A stretch of 37,944 nucleotides of DNA from UBA8752 sp964223495. Lineage in GTDB: Bacteria; Bacteroidota; Bacteroidia; Flavobacteriales_D; Sanyastnellaceae. Below, piece by piece: positions 1-8,760 of the stretch. The position numbers were made by a program, and so were the translations under genes. Position 1 is the stretch's first letter; every line of letters starts with the position of its first letter. The stretch lies in NCBI GenBank assembly GCA_964223495.1, contig CAXQGL010000015.1, positions 1 through 37,944 on the forward strand. Reading direction: 5' to 3'. The notes below the pieces were generated by a model that saw nothing but the letters and a program-made list of their open reading frames with translations, was not told the origin of the DNA and ran no database searches.

Positions 1-32
1 GGCTTCGTCAAAAACCTCGGAACAGGAATATC

Positions 33-275
33 ATGAGCCGCATCTGCCAGCTTACCGGAAAGAAGGTCATGGTCGGAAACAACGTTTCCCACTCGAACCG
101 CCGCACCAAGCGCCGTTTCTACCCCAATCTCTTCAAGAAGCGGTTCTACATTCCCGAGGAGGACCGTTGGATGACCTTGCGCGTCAGTGCTTCCGGCATC
201 CGCAATATCAACCGCCTCGGCGTGTTGGGGGCCATCAAGAAGGCCAAGGACCAGGGAACCTGGACGGAAGCCTGA
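33..275 (+). CDS. rpmB: 50S ribosomal protein L28
   Basis: An 80-residue protein of the large ribosomal subunit. The N-terminus MSRICQLTGKK followed by GNNVSHSNRRTKRRF is the family signature, and the length is normal for the longer Bacteroidota/proteobacterial L28. It is rich in Arg/Lys as expected for an rRNA-binding protein. An AGGA stretch lies just upstream of the ATG. It is followed immediately by a strong hairpin terminator, so it is the last gene of its transcript. In many Bacteroidota rpmB is followed by rpmG (known from the phylum, not seen here); here it is not, so the ribosomal genes are separated in this genome. Confidence 0.97.
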   Translation: MSRICQLTGKKVMVGNNVSHSNRRTKRRFYPNLFKKRFYIPEEDRWMTLRVSASGIRNINRLGVLGAIKKAKDQGTWTEA

Positions 276-295
276 TTCCCTGTGCTTCCCAAATG

Positions 296-325
296 AAAAA
301 GCCCCGCCATCGAGCGGGGCTTTTT
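296..325. terminator. bidirectional rho-independent terminator between rpmB and the SPFH gene
   Basis: A perfect 7-bp GC stem (GCCCCGC / GCGGGGC, 301-307 and 314-320) with a 6-nt loop is flanked by A5 on the left and T5 on the right. It can therefore terminate both rpmB from the left and the seven-gene minus-strand run that ends at 351 from the right. Confidence 0.93.
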
Positions 326-350
326 CATGGATGCAAGCGGCGGTAGCCGA

Positions 351-1175
351 TCAATTGTTGCCGAGGATGATCGGGAGGCCATCCTCTCCGCCACCCACGA
401 CCACCACCTTTGAGTTCGGGCTCTCAGCCAGTTTCTGGGTGGCTTCGATGCCTTTCCAGCGCAAGAGCTCATCGGAGATGCCCTCCGATACGATTTCCTG
501 GAAGTCCCGGATGCCTTTGGCTTCGATGCGCGTGCGCTCGGCTTCCTTGGTCTCCTTCTCAAGTCGGAATTCATACTCGAGTGATTCCTGTTCCTGCTGG
601 AGCTTGCGTTCGATGGCTTCTTCCAGCGTCTGGGGCAGGCGGATGTTCCGGATCAGGACATCATTGAGCTGGATGAAGTTGCTGGCCAATTTCTCCCGAA
701 GCCTGTCCTGGATGCCCACCTGGATTTCTTCCCGTTTGGAGGTGTTGATCTCCTCGGGAAGGTATTTGGCGAAGACCTCCCTCGATACCGAGCGCATGGC
801 CGGGACGATGACGGCTTCCTCGTACCCCCTTCCGCGCTCGATCTCAAGGGCGCCCAGGTCCGCGTAGACCGGTTGGTGGAAGACGGTCATGTCGAGCTGG
901 ATTTTCAAGAGGTTGGAGGACAGCACGTCCAGTTTCTGCTGGACCTCCTTCTGCCGCACCTCATAGATCACGATGCGATCCCAGGGTGCCTTGAAATGGA
1001 AACCCTGTCCGGCCGGATTCTCAGTGGGGTCGATGCCGTCTGCGAATGTCCGGAAAATCAAGCCGGCATGTCCAGAAGGAATGGTGTAGGTAATCGAGGA
1101 CCAGCTGATGAGCAGGGCGACAAAAAGGCCGGATGCAATGGCGACCAGTTTGAGGGGGCGGTTGGTGTTGTCCAT
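351..1175 (-). CDS. SPFH/prohibitin-family membrane protein
   Basis: A 274-residue protein with one N-terminal membrane segment (about residues 8-28, LVAIASGLFVALLISW) followed by an SPFH/band-7 domain. Recognisable stretches are TIPSGHAGLIFRTFADG and GFHFKAPWD, and the C-terminal half is a charged coiled coil rich in Glu, Arg and Lys (LEEAIERKLQQEQE). Such proteins form large membrane-anchored rings that organise microdomains and modulate proteases such as FtsH (family knowledge). The start was set at the ATG at 1175 rather than 13 codons upstream, because that puts the membrane segment close to the N-terminus after a short basic leader. It is the last gene of the minus-strand run, 40 bp after the VWA gene and just before the terminator. 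Confidence 0.88.
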   Translation of the reverse strand: MDNTNRPLKLVAIASGLFVALLISWSSITYTIPSGHAGLIFRTFADGIDPTENPAGQGFHFKAPWDRIVIYEVRQKEVQQKLDVLSSNLLKIQLDMTVFHQPVYADLGALEIERGRGYEEAVIVPAMRSVSREVFAKYLPEEINTSKREEIQVGIQDRLREKLASNFIQLNDVLIRNIRLPQTLEEAIERKLQQEQESLEYEFRLEKETKEAERTRIEAKGIRDFQEIVSEGISDELLRWKGIEATQKLAESPNSKVVVVGGGEDGLPIILGNN

Positions 1176-1215
1176 GGCGGCTAAACTAGGGCCCGGCAGG
1201 CTATGGTCGGGCACG

Positions 1216-3315
1216 TCAGTAGGTACCGGACCAACGCCTCACGACCCATTCCATGCCCATGAGGGTGATGAGGATCCACAGGAGCACTTTCCATTGGATG
1301 ACGTCCTGAAGGCGTTCGGACCAGGTCCGCTCCGGGGTGAACCTGCCCGAGTCGGTCAGGGCCGAGGTCAGCTGGTTCAGATTTTCGGGAGCGACCGCGA
1401 TTCCGTTTCCGGCAAGTGCCATGCGGCGCAATGTGGCGTGTTCGGCAGGTCGGCCATTGCGTTCCAGTTCCATGGCCCTCACTTCCACGATGCCGTTGCG
1501 CTCGAAATCGGTGCCTCCGATGTCCGTGCGGGCCCGCCACGCATAGGTGCCTTCCGGCCATCGGCCGGCATCGAGTGCATAACCACCGGTTGGTGCGCTG
1601 GAGAAGCGGTAGTTGAACCGGGTACCCGTGCTGTCCGAAAGCTCAAGGGAAATGTCCGCGCCTTCATATGGTTGGAGGGTGGCATCATACGCCCTCGCCT
1701 GCAGCTGCAGGCGCTGGTCCTCATTGAGGATGCGGGGCGCATCCACCCGGAACCGGTCCACGCCCGGATCGGAGGTCATGAACTGGGTGAGCTTGCCGAT
1801 GAGGTCGTCGAACAGGGCGTGTGAACCCGTGCGCAGGTATCCGACTTGACGCCACCGCCAGCTTCCTTCTCCAAACAGGACCATTCCCCTGCTTTCGGCG
1901 GTCTGGGTGACGGTGAGCAGGGGGTCGTCCGTGAGAATGCCGCCGATGCGTTGGAAGAGCAGGGGGGTATGGGCGGGGCCCCATTGCGCTTCTCCGAAAG
2001 GAGCCATCAAGGGAGGCACCTCGGCGAGCCACTCCTCCATACCGTCTTCGAGGCGGAAATGTGGGAAGGCCGGATTCAATCCGCCGCGGGGGTCTGTGGT
2101 CAGCCCCTGGCGCGCTGTGGTCAGCCCCAGTCCCATCCCCAATCCCGAGAGACTGCCGTAGGTGGCGAGGGGGTCCAGGATGATGCCCACGGGTATTCCC
2201 TTGGACCGCAGGCTCGCATAGGCACTTGCCGCTTTCGCATCATCCGGGTCGAAGGAGAACAGGAAGGCGGCGTCCCAATCGGATTCGGTGTCCAGCGGGG
2301 GCATGTCGTCCAGCAGGAACAGGGCCACTTCGTAATTGATGTTGCCGGACAGGGCATTGGCCCAGGCTCCTTGGTCCGGGTGCGGTGCCGGACCGGCAAG
2401 GAGGATCCGTTTCCGTCCTTCGATGATGTCCACGACTGCCGTGCGGCGGTTGTTCTCCTTGTTTTCTTCGCCCTCCACGGATGAAACGGAGATGCGATAC
2501 CGCTGGATGCCCGGTTCCCTGGCCTCGAGAATGAAGCGCACGGAGCGGGGTGCGCCACTGCCGTCGAACAGGACCTCCGAAGTCTGGTCGGTGCCCGGCC
2601 CCACTATGCGCACCGTGGTGTTGCCGCGGTACCCTTGGGCACCCAATTCGACTTCGATGGGAAACTGGTTCCCAAGACCGGCGACGTCATTGTGGAGCAG
2701 CCGGAGAATCCGCACATCCTTGCTTATGCTGGTGTCCCCGAGGGTGATGAAATGAAGGGGTGCCGGAATTCGGCCTCCCATGGATTCGGGATTGCGGCCC
2801 CGATTGAACCTGCCATCGGTCGCGACCACCACCGCACCGACTGGCGCTCCGGCCCATTGTCCCTGAATGGCTTCCAGCGCCGAGGACAGGTTGGTGGTGG
2901 GGTCTTCGAAGCGCACATCCACTGTGGATTCAAGTGGGGCGACCTCAGCGCCGAAACCGTAGAGCTGAACGGCATTTCCAGGTGCTCCCGCATTGGCTGG
3001 AAGCGATGCGACCCAGGCCTCCATGGAGTCTTTCCAGGCCGGGTGGTCCGCCCCGATTGAACGGGATTGGTCCTGCAGTATGATCAACGCGGGCTGTCGG
3101 GTCTGGCTCTCCTCGATGCGCAGGACCGGCCTGAAGAGCAGCAGGACGAGGATGCAGAGGGTGAGCGCACGGACGATTCCCAGGGCCGCGCGCAGGGCCC
3201 CGTGGAGGTGGCGGTTTCCCTTGTCGATGCGGTAGAGGAGCGCCGCAGCCGAGACGACGAGGGTCAGGGCCAGCGCGACCTGCAGCAAAGGAGCATCGAG
3301 AAGGACATCGCGCAT
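1216..3315 (-). CDS. membrane-anchored VWA-domain protein
   Basis: A 699-residue protein. Two hydrophobic helices lie at the N-terminus (about 10-28 and 45-63) and one near the C-terminus (about 679-695), so most of the chain is probably exposed in the periplasm. Residues about 76-190 form a von Willebrand A-like domain with a complete MIDAS metal site: D82-Q-S84-R-S86, T141 and D167 in ATDG. The middle (about 290-480) resembles the glutamine-amidotransferase-like fold commonly fused to such proteins in Bacteroidota (ILLAGPAPHPDQGAW), but no catalytic Cys is apparent. Function is unknown; binding of a protein partner through the MIDAS ion is the inference. It starts 11 bp after fabG, indicating co-transcription. 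Confidence 0.85.
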   Translation of the reverse strand: MRDVLLDAPLLQVALALTLVVSAAALLYRIDKGNRHLHGALRAALGIVRALTLCILVLLLFRPVLRIEESQTRQPALIILQDQSRSIGADHPAWKDSMEAWVASLPANAGAPGNAVQLYGFGAEVAPLESTVDVRFEDPTTNLSSALEAIQGQWAGAPVGAVVVATDGRFNRGRNPESMGGRIPAPLHFITLGDTSISKDVRILRLLHNDVAGLGNQFPIEVELGAQGYRGNTTVRIVGPGTDQTSEVLFDGSGAPRSVRFILEAREPGIQRYRISVSSVEGEENKENNRRTAVVDIIEGRKRILLAGPAPHPDQGAWANALSGNINYEVALFLLDDMPPLDTESDWDAAFLFSFDPDDAKAASAYASLRSKGIPVGIILDPLATYGSLSGLGMGLGLTTARQGLTTDPRGGLNPAFPHFRLEDGMEEWLAEVPPLMAPFGEAQWGPAHTPLLFQRIGGILTDDPLLTVTQTAESRGMVLFGEGSWRWRQVGYLRTGSHALFDDLIGKLTQFMTSDPGVDRFRVDAPRILNEDQRLQLQARAYDATLQPYEGADISLELSDSTGTRFNYRFSSAPTGGYALDAGRWPEGTYAWRARTDIGGTDFERNGIVEVRAMELERNGRPAEHATLRRMALAGNGIAVAPENLNQLTSALTDSGRFTPERTWSERLQDVIQWKVLLWILITLMGMEWVVRRWSGTY

Positions 3316-3326
3316 GGGGCGCGAAG

Positions 3327-4073
3327 TTACATGCGCATTCCCCCGTCCACGGAAAGGGTTTGCCCGGTGATGTAAGCGCTCATGTCGGAGCCGAGGAAGA
3401 CGCAGGCGTCGGCGATGTCTTCAGGTCGACCGCCCCGCTTCAGCGGAATGGCATCTCGCCAGCCTTGAACGGTGGCTTCGTCGAGTGCGCCGGTCATCTC
3501 GGTTTCGATGAAGCCCGGTGCGATGGCGTTGCATCGGATGTTGCGGCTGCCGAGCTCGAGGGCCACACTCTTGGTGAAGCCAAGGATGCCGGCCTTGGAG
3601 GCGGCGTAATTGGCCTGGCCTGCATTGCCTTGGATGCCGACGACGCTGGACATGTTGATGATGCTGCCCGCCCGGGCCTTCAACATCGTGCGCAACACGG
3701 CCTTGGTGAGGTTGAAACAGCTCTTGAGGTTGACCTGCATGATCTCGTCCCATTGTGCTTCCGACATGCGCATGAGCAAGGTGTCGCGCGTGATGCCGGC
3801 GTTGTTGATCAGGATGTCGACCGTGCCGAAGGCCTCTACGACCTCCTTGACGAGCTCCTCGCTTTCCGCAAGGCTGCCGGCGTCCGACTTGAATCCGCGG
3901 GCCGTGCCACCGGAAGCGGTGAGTTCGGCTTCGAGGGCGCGGGCCTTCTCCTCGCTGGAGCGGTAGGTGAATGCCACGGTGGCGCCTTCCTGGACGAAGC
4001 GCTGGGCGATGGATTTTCCGATGCCGCGTGAGGCGCCGGTGATCAGGGCGATTTTGCCTTCAAGTAGGGCCAT
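3327..4073 (-). CDS. fabG: 3-oxoacyl-[acyl-carrier-protein] reductase
   Basis: A 248-residue short-chain dehydrogenase, the NADPH-dependent ketoreductase of the type II fatty acid synthesis cycle. The cofactor motif TGASRGIG (12-19), NNAG (90-93), the catalytic Ser in INMSSVVG, and the YAASK motif with Y156 and K160 are all intact. The C-terminus SVDGGMRM is characteristic of FabG. It sits in the middle of a minus-strand run, 60 bp after a CCG Fe-S protein and 11 bp before the VWA gene. A different SDR substrate cannot be excluded from sequence alone, but similarity to FabG is strong over the full length. Confidence 0.93.
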   Translation of the reverse strand: MALLEGKIALITGASRGIGKSIAQRFVQEGATVAFTYRSSEEKARALEAELTASGGTARGFKSDAGSLAESEELVKEVVEAFGTVDILINNAGITRDTLLMRMSEAQWDEIMQVNLKSCFNLTKAVLRTMLKARAGSIINMSSVVGIQGNAGQANYAASKAGILGFTKSVALELGSRNIRCNAIAPGFIETEMTGALDEATVQGWRDAIPLKRGGRPEDIADACVFLGSDMSAYITGQTLSVDGGMRM

Positions 4074-4133
4074 GTCAATGGATTTGGGGCGGCAAGATAG
4101 CCGCCTTGGGGATGGATTCTCGGTGAGGGGAAT

Positions 4134-4925
4134 TCAGAGCAGGTCGGCAGCTTCGGCGATGAGTTCCGCGATGTCCTTGACTTCGATGTCGGCTTCGCGT
4201 TCGGCATTCTTGATGCCGTCGGTCATCATGGTGTTGCAGAAGGGGCAGCCTGTGGCCACCACCTTGGCACCCGTCTCCAGGACATCGTCCGTCCGTTCGT
4301 GGTTGACCTCCCGGTTTCCCTTTTCGGCATCCTTGAACATCTGGGCTCCTCCGGCCCCACAGCACAGTCCGTTCTTCTTGCAACGGCGCATTTCGACCAG
4401 GTCCGCATCGAGGGCTTCGAGGGCCGCCCTCGGCGCTTCGTATTCACCGTTGCCCCGACCGAGATAGCAGGGGTCGTGAAAGGTGATGCGCCGTCCCTTG
4501 AAAGGTTGTCCGTCGGCCACCTTGAGCCGGCCATCCGCGATGAGCTGCTGGATGAACTGCGTGTGGTGCATGACCGTATAGGTGCCGCCGAGTTCGGGGT
4601 ACTCGTTTTTCATGGTGTTGAAGCAGTGCGGGCAACCGGTCACGATGCGTTGGACGCCATAGCCGTTGAGGACGGCGATGTTCTGTGCGGCCTGCATCTG
4701 GAAGAGGAACTCATTTCCGGCGCGCTTGGCCGGGTCGCCGGTGCAGCTCTCTTCGGCTCCGAGCACGGCGAAAGGGACCTCGGCAGCGTTCAGGATGCGG
4801 GCGATGGCCTTGGTGATGCGCTTGGCGCGGTCATCGAAACTGCCTGCACAGCCTACCCAGAACAGAACTTCAGGAGTCTCTCCACGGGCGGTCATCTCGG
4901 CGAGGGTGGGTACGGTAAGGGCCAT
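4134..4925 (-). CDS. CCG-domain (Fe-S)-binding oxidoreductase subunit
   Basis: A 263-residue cytoplasmic protein with two cysteine-rich CCG-type domains, as in heterodisulfide reductase subunit B, GlpC, LutA and succinate dehydrogenase E. Visible ligand clusters are WVGCAG, TGCPHC (first domain) and DPCYLGR, NGLCCGAGG, TGCPFC (second domain); this is the usual arrangement for a non-cubane Fe-S cluster or a Zn site. The start is at 4925 (MALTVPTLAEM): the longer in-frame extension would run into the upstream gene. It lies 10 bp after the membrane Fe-S protein, with which it very likely forms a two-subunit electron-transfer complex. The physiological donor and acceptor are unknown. Confidence 0.9.
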   Translation of the reverse strand: MALTVPTLAEMTARGETPEVLFWVGCAGSFDDRAKRITKAIARILNAAEVPFAVLGAEESCTGDPAKRAGNEFLFQMQAAQNIAVLNGYGVQRIVTGCPHCFNTMKNEYPELGGTYTVMHHTQFIQQLIADGRLKVADGQPFKGRRITFHDPCYLGRGNGEYEAPRAALEALDADLVEMRRCKKNGLCCGAGGAQMFKDAEKGNREVNHERTDDVLETGAKVVATGCPFCNTMMTDGIKNAEREADIEVKDIAELIAEAADLL

Positions 4926-4935
4926 GAAGGTGGAT

Positions 4936-6282
4936 TCAGGATTCGGCGGAGAGTTCATCGGTCCACTTGCCCCGGTCGGTGGCGGGGAAGGCCCAGGGCG
5001 CGCCATTGTTCTCCACGTTGTTGAACATGGCGGTGATGGCTTCCGGGGCCTTGCTGTCCTCCATGATCAGGCTGCGGCGCATGTCGAGGATGATGCCCAT
5101 CGGGCTGATGTTGACGGGGCAGGCTTCCACACAGGCTTGACAGCTCGTGCAGGCCCACAATTCCTCCTCTGTGATGTAATCGCCCAGCAGGGATTTCCCA
5201 TCGCCGTTGCCCCAACTTCCTCCGGCCGCATCGATGGCGTGTCCGATCTCCTCGATGCGGTCCCGGGTGTCCATCATGATCTTGCGCGGGCTGAGCAGTT
5301 TGCCTGTGGCATTGGCCGGACAGACCGAGGTGCAGCGGCCGCATTCGGTGCAGCTGTATGCCTCCATCAGTTGCTTCCAAGTGAGGTCCTGGGCGTCCTT
5401 GGCTCCAAACTTCGGGGGGGGCATTTCTCCCGCTGGTTCTGCAGGTGCGGCAAAGGGGTCGCCTGACATCATCAGGTCCACTTCCTTCTTCACGGCGGCC
5501 ATGTTGTCCATGTTGCCGGAAGGCGTCAGGTCACTGTAGTAAGTGTTGGGGAAGGCGAGGAAAATGTGGAAGTGCTTGGAATAGGGGACGTAGACGAGGA
5601 AGGCGAGGATGCCCACGATGTGGAACCACCAAGCCCCGCGTTCGACCATGACCACCCCGGCATCGGACAGACCGGAGTAGAGCGGTGCCAGCCATTGGCT
5701 TACCGGGAAGGAGCCGGCGGCGATGTAGTGCTCGAGTCCCCGGGCCTGGGCGATTCCGTCCGCCGCATTCATCGAGAGGAAAGCGAACATCAGGAGCACC
5801 TCCACCACGAGGATGATGTTGGCGTCGTTCTTGGGCCATCCCTTCATTTCGGGGCTTCGGAACCGTGCGATGGGCAGCACGTTCCGTCGCAAGAGGAAGA
5901 CGACGCAGGCGACCAGCACGCCGAGGGCCAGCCACTCGAATGTGCCGATGAGGAAATCGTAGAAGCCACCGAGGTAGGGGGCGAAGACGCGGTGGGTCCC
6001 GAAAAGCCCATCGATCAGGATCTCCAATACCTCGATGTTGATGAGGATGAACCCGGCATAGATGACGATGTGCATGATGCCGGCGACGGGTCGGACGACC
6101 ATCTTGGACTGCCCCATGGCCACCCGCGCCATGGTGGACCATCGTTCTCCCGCTCGGTCTGAGCGGTCCACGTCCTGTCCGAGCTTGATGTTGCGGCTGA
6201 TCTGGCGGATGCGCCTGGCGAACAGCGTACCCGCTGTGGCGAGGAGCACGAGGAAAATGAACTGTCCGATCAGGTGTTCCAT
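4936..6282 (-). CDS. membrane-bound 4Fe-4S oxidoreductase with NarI-like b-type domain
   Basis: A 448-residue protein. The N-terminal 245 residues carry five or six membrane helices (for example 5-22, 64-90, 112-132, 156-176, 218-235), with histidines such as H71 and H221 placed in helices that could bind haem b, as in the nitrate reductase gamma family. The C-terminal domain has two classic ferredoxin motifs, CTECGRCTSVCP (311-322) and CTSCQACVEACP (378-389). Together with the CCG protein 10 bp downstream it resembles an HdrDE/DsrMK-like quinone-linked module (inference). It follows the MCE gene by 20 bp and belongs to the same run. Confidence 0.9.
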   Translation of the reverse strand: MEHLIGQFIFLVLLATAGTLFARRIRQISRNIKLGQDVDRSDRAGERWSTMARVAMGQSKMVVRPVAGIMHIVIYAGFILINIEVLEILIDGLFGTHRVFAPYLGGFYDFLIGTFEWLALGVLVACVVFLLRRNVLPIARFRSPEMKGWPKNDANIILVVEVLLMFAFLSMNAADGIAQARGLEHYIAAGSFPVSQWLAPLYSGLSDAGVVMVERGAWWFHIVGILAFLVYVPYSKHFHIFLAFPNTYYSDLTPSGNMDNMAAVKKEVDLMMSGDPFAAPAEPAGEMPPPKFGAKDAQDLTWKQLMEAYSCTECGRCTSVCPANATGKLLSPRKIMMDTRDRIEEIGHAIDAAGGSWGNGDGKSLLGDYITEEELWACTSCQACVEACPVNISPMGIILDMRRSLIMEDSKAPEAITAMFNNVENNGAPWAFPATDRGKWTDELSAES

Positions 6283-6302
6283 GGGGTGGTCGATGCCTTC
6301 GG

Positions 6303-7349
6303 TTATTCTCCTTCGCCTGCCCGGTCGTCCAGTTCATCCTGGATGAGGCGCTGCAGACGCTCGAGTTCCTTCTCGCTCATCTTGCGGCTTTCCTTGCGGC
6401 CGAACACCGACACGCGGATGTAGCGCTGGGGGTTCAAGTACAGGTCATTGATGAGGTTCTGCATTTCCTTGTTCGTGGCGATCAGGCCTTTGTGCAGGGT
6501 ATCGTCCTGGAGCAGCGCGCCCATCGTCCCTTCGCCGTTGTTGAGCCCCTCCAGCAGCCGGTTGAGTTCGGTGATGGAGGCATCGGCCTTGCGCAGGGTG
6601 GTGGACAGCTGCAGGTCGGCCAGCGAATCGCTGATCTGACTGAAGTTGGAGAGTGCGTTGGACAGGGCGCCCTGCTGTGAATTCACGAATCCCGTCAATT
6701 CCTCCATGTTGTTGACGATGCCCTGCAGCGCGGCCCGGTTTTCGGCGACCGTCAGGTCCAGCGTCTGCGAGGTGCTTTCGAGGTTCTGCATGGTCCGTTG
6801 AATGCTCTCGAAGGCCTTGGGAAGACCCTGGGTGGCGCTGTCCTCGAACACGGTCTGGAGGTTGATGAGGATGTCGTCGACACCGGCGATGAGCTGGTCG
6901 GTCTTCTGTCGGAGGGGCAGCAGCTCCTGCCTCACCGCTTCGGTGATGCCGACCTCGATGTCCGAGATGAGGGTGTCACCCGGCATGGCAAGATCGTTGC
7001 TCCGGCCACCGATCAGATCGATTGCCTTGGTGCCGAACAGGTCGTTCGACACGATTTTGGCTACGGAGTTCTGGGTGATGTGCAACTTCTCCTGTTCGAT
7101 GAGGAAGGTCACGAAGAGGGCGCCATTGCCCCGCGCATCGAATTCGATGGAGGACACTTGCCCCACCTTGAAGCCATTGATGACCACGGGATTCGATACG
7201 GCGAGTCCATCGATGCTCTCGTAGACGGCATGGTAGGCCCTTCCGCCACCCCAGGGATTGAACCCCTTCAGATAGTTGACGCCCAATACCAGTAGCGCAC
7301 CCCCAATGAGAATGAGCAAACCGATCTTGATTTCCCTGCCTTTCTGCAT
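6303..7349 (-). CDS. MCE/MlaD-family lipid-transport protein
   Basis: A 348-residue protein with a short basic N-terminus, one membrane helix (about 9-27, IGLLILIGGALLVLGVNYL) and an MCE domain at about 37-115 (VYESIDGLAVSNPVVINGFKV, ending near DLIGG). The remainder is a long helical region rich in Leu, Gln and Asn. This is the architecture of single-pass MCE proteins that form hexameric channels carrying lipids between inner and outer membrane. No matching MlaE permease or MlaF ATPase is present in this window. It lies 18 bp after the amidase gene, an order I recognise from other Bacteroidota. Confidence 0.9.
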   Translation of the reverse strand: MQKGREIKIGLLILIGGALLVLGVNYLKGFNPWGGGRAYHAVYESIDGLAVSNPVVINGFKVGQVSSIEFDARGNGALFVTFLIEQEKLHITQNSVAKIVSNDLFGTKAIDLIGGRSNDLAMPGDTLISDIEVGITEAVRQELLPLRQKTDQLIAGVDDILINLQTVFEDSATQGLPKAFESIQRTMQNLESTSQTLDLTVAENRAALQGIVNNMEELTGFVNSQQGALSNALSNFSQISDSLADLQLSTTLRKADASITELNRLLEGLNNGEGTMGALLQDDTLHKGLIATNKEMQNLINDLYLNPQRYIRVSVFGRKESRKMSEKELERLQRLIQDELDDRAGEGE

Positions 7350-7367
7350 CCCGTTCTGTCCAAGGCT

Positions 7368-8606
7368 TCAGTTCCTGCGTCCCTTGAGGGCTTCTTCGAG
7401 TGGAATCCTGCGGTTTCCCTCGAATGCCACCACGAACGCGTCCGGAAAGCCATTCAACTGCAAGGTATCGCGCATCCGGCAAGCGACCTCGTAGGAAGGG
7501 GATGAGCCCACCCGGTACTTATGCACGCCGCCCTTCTGTTCAGAAGCGACATGGGGAATGGTGTTTCCTTCAGTGTCCTTCAATGGTCCCCCGTGCCTGG
7601 AACTCGCAGCCTGCACCCTGAAGCACACGGGCCCTTCGCAATCCGATTGGATGGTGCCGAACCAGGACGGCAGATTCTCCCCATTCCCGGTGTTTTCCCC
7701 GCCCGGGTGCTGTTCCGTCTCCGCAGTCCGGTCGGATTCCGTCGGCATCTGAACGGCGGATTCGAGGTTGAACCAGTGTTGGGCATAACTCCGGAATGCC
7801 CTGAACAGGGCGCTCGCCATGTAATCCTGACCTTGCTCGGAACGCAGGAAATCCTCCTCGGTCGGATTGGTGAGGAATCCCAATTCAACCAGAACACTGG
7901 GCATGTTCGCGTACGCGGTCACGTAGTAGTCCGCCTGTCGTACACCGCGGTCCTTGCGACCTACGCGCTCCCGGAATTGCTGCTGGATGAGGCCTGCGAG
8001 TTCAAGGCTGCGGTCGAGGTAGATTTCCTGGCGCAGGGCGAGGGCGATGAAGGTGTCCGGATCATCAGGGTCATATCCCAGGGCTTCCTTGCCCCCTTCT
8101 TCGAACAGCACGGCATTTTCCTTCTGGGCCACCCTCAGACTCGCCTCACTTTTCTCGAGGCCCATCACGAAGGTGGAGCTGCCGTATGCGGATGACTTGG
8201 CGAAGCTGTCACAATGGATGGAGAGGAGCAGGTCGGCCTGGTTGTCGTTGGCCATGTTGACCCGGTCGGGCAGGGTGGGGTAGGTGTCACCCGTCCGGGT
8301 CATGATGACGCGGACATCGGGAATGCGTTCCTCGATGTAGGCGGCGGTCTTCAGCGCCACCGCCAGGGTGATGTCCTTCTCGACGGTCCTGTACCGGCCC
8401 GTGCCCAGATTGCCGGGGTCCTTGCCTCCATGCCCCGCATCGATCACCACGGTCATGGCCGGTTCCACGGGGGGGTGGAACGCACTGGAGGCCAAGACCA
8501 GACAGGCGCAGGCACCGAGGGTTCTCCATGGCCTTCGTGCCCTGCTGCCCGGCTCGCTCGGCACAGCCGTGGTGACCGGTGGGGAAGTGGTGTCTGGTGC
8601 GCGCAT
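7368..8606 (-). CDS. N-acetylmuramoyl-L-alanine amidase with C-terminal SPOR-like domain
   Basis: A 412-residue exported enzyme that cleaves the amide bond between N-acetylmuramic acid and L-Ala in peptidoglycan. A hydrophobic export segment lies at about 29-43. The Amidase_3 domain begins at about residue 52 (VVIDAGHGGKD) and shows the zinc ligands H59, E76 (TVEKD) and H131 (SIHCD), plus the catalytic Glu in VELGFLTN. The last 80 residues (CFRVQAASSR, HKYRVGSSPSYEVA) look like a SPOR-type domain, which would bind denuded septal glycan. It is the first gene of the seven-gene minus-strand run and is divergent from lptD. Confidence 0.92.
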   Translation of the reverse strand: MRAPDTTSPPVTTAVPSEPGSRARRPWRTLGACACLVLASSAFHPPVEPAMTVVIDAGHGGKDPGNLGTGRYRTVEKDITLAVALKTAAYIEERIPDVRVIMTRTGDTYPTLPDRVNMANDNQADLLLSIHCDSFAKSSAYGSSTFVMGLEKSEASLRVAQKENAVLFEEGGKEALGYDPDDPDTFIALALRQEIYLDRSLELAGLIQQQFRERVGRKDRGVRQADYYVTAYANMPSVLVELGFLTNPTEEDFLRSEQGQDYMASALFRAFRSYAQHWFNLESAVQMPTESDRTAETEQHPGGENTGNGENLPSWFGTIQSDCEGPVCFRVQAASSRHGGPLKDTEGNTIPHVASEQKGGVHKYRVGSSPSYEVACRMRDTLQLNGFPDAFVVAFEGNRRIPLEEALKGRRN

Positions 8607-8640
8607 CTGCAGGTTGAAAACTATCTAGCTTTGACGGGCA
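8607..8640. promoter_or_regulatory. candidate divergent promoter region, amidase operon / lptD
   Basis: On the plus strand TAGCTTTG (8626-8633) is an exact match to the Bacteroidota -7 element TAnnTTTG and would drive lptD from about 8640. On the minus strand TAGTTTTC (8623 down to 8616) is a one-mismatch version 9 bp before the amidase ATG. The two boxes lie only 2 bp apart, so polymerase binding would be mutually exclusive. I do not see a convincing -33 TTG for either direction at the ideal spacing, which lowers confidence. Confidence 0.4.
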
Positions 8641-8760
8641 TTCGCGGTCTTGACCGCATTGAATTTGCGCCGCGCGTTGTTGGCAATCGAAGACGAATAC
8701 CGAAACGGCGAATTCCGCGTTGTCTCCAACGTGTCCAACGCCGCCTTGACCGGTTTTCTT

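Noticed and set aside
1..32. Possible 3' end of an upstream gene before rpmB
   Set aside because: Only 32 bases, no frame can be judged.
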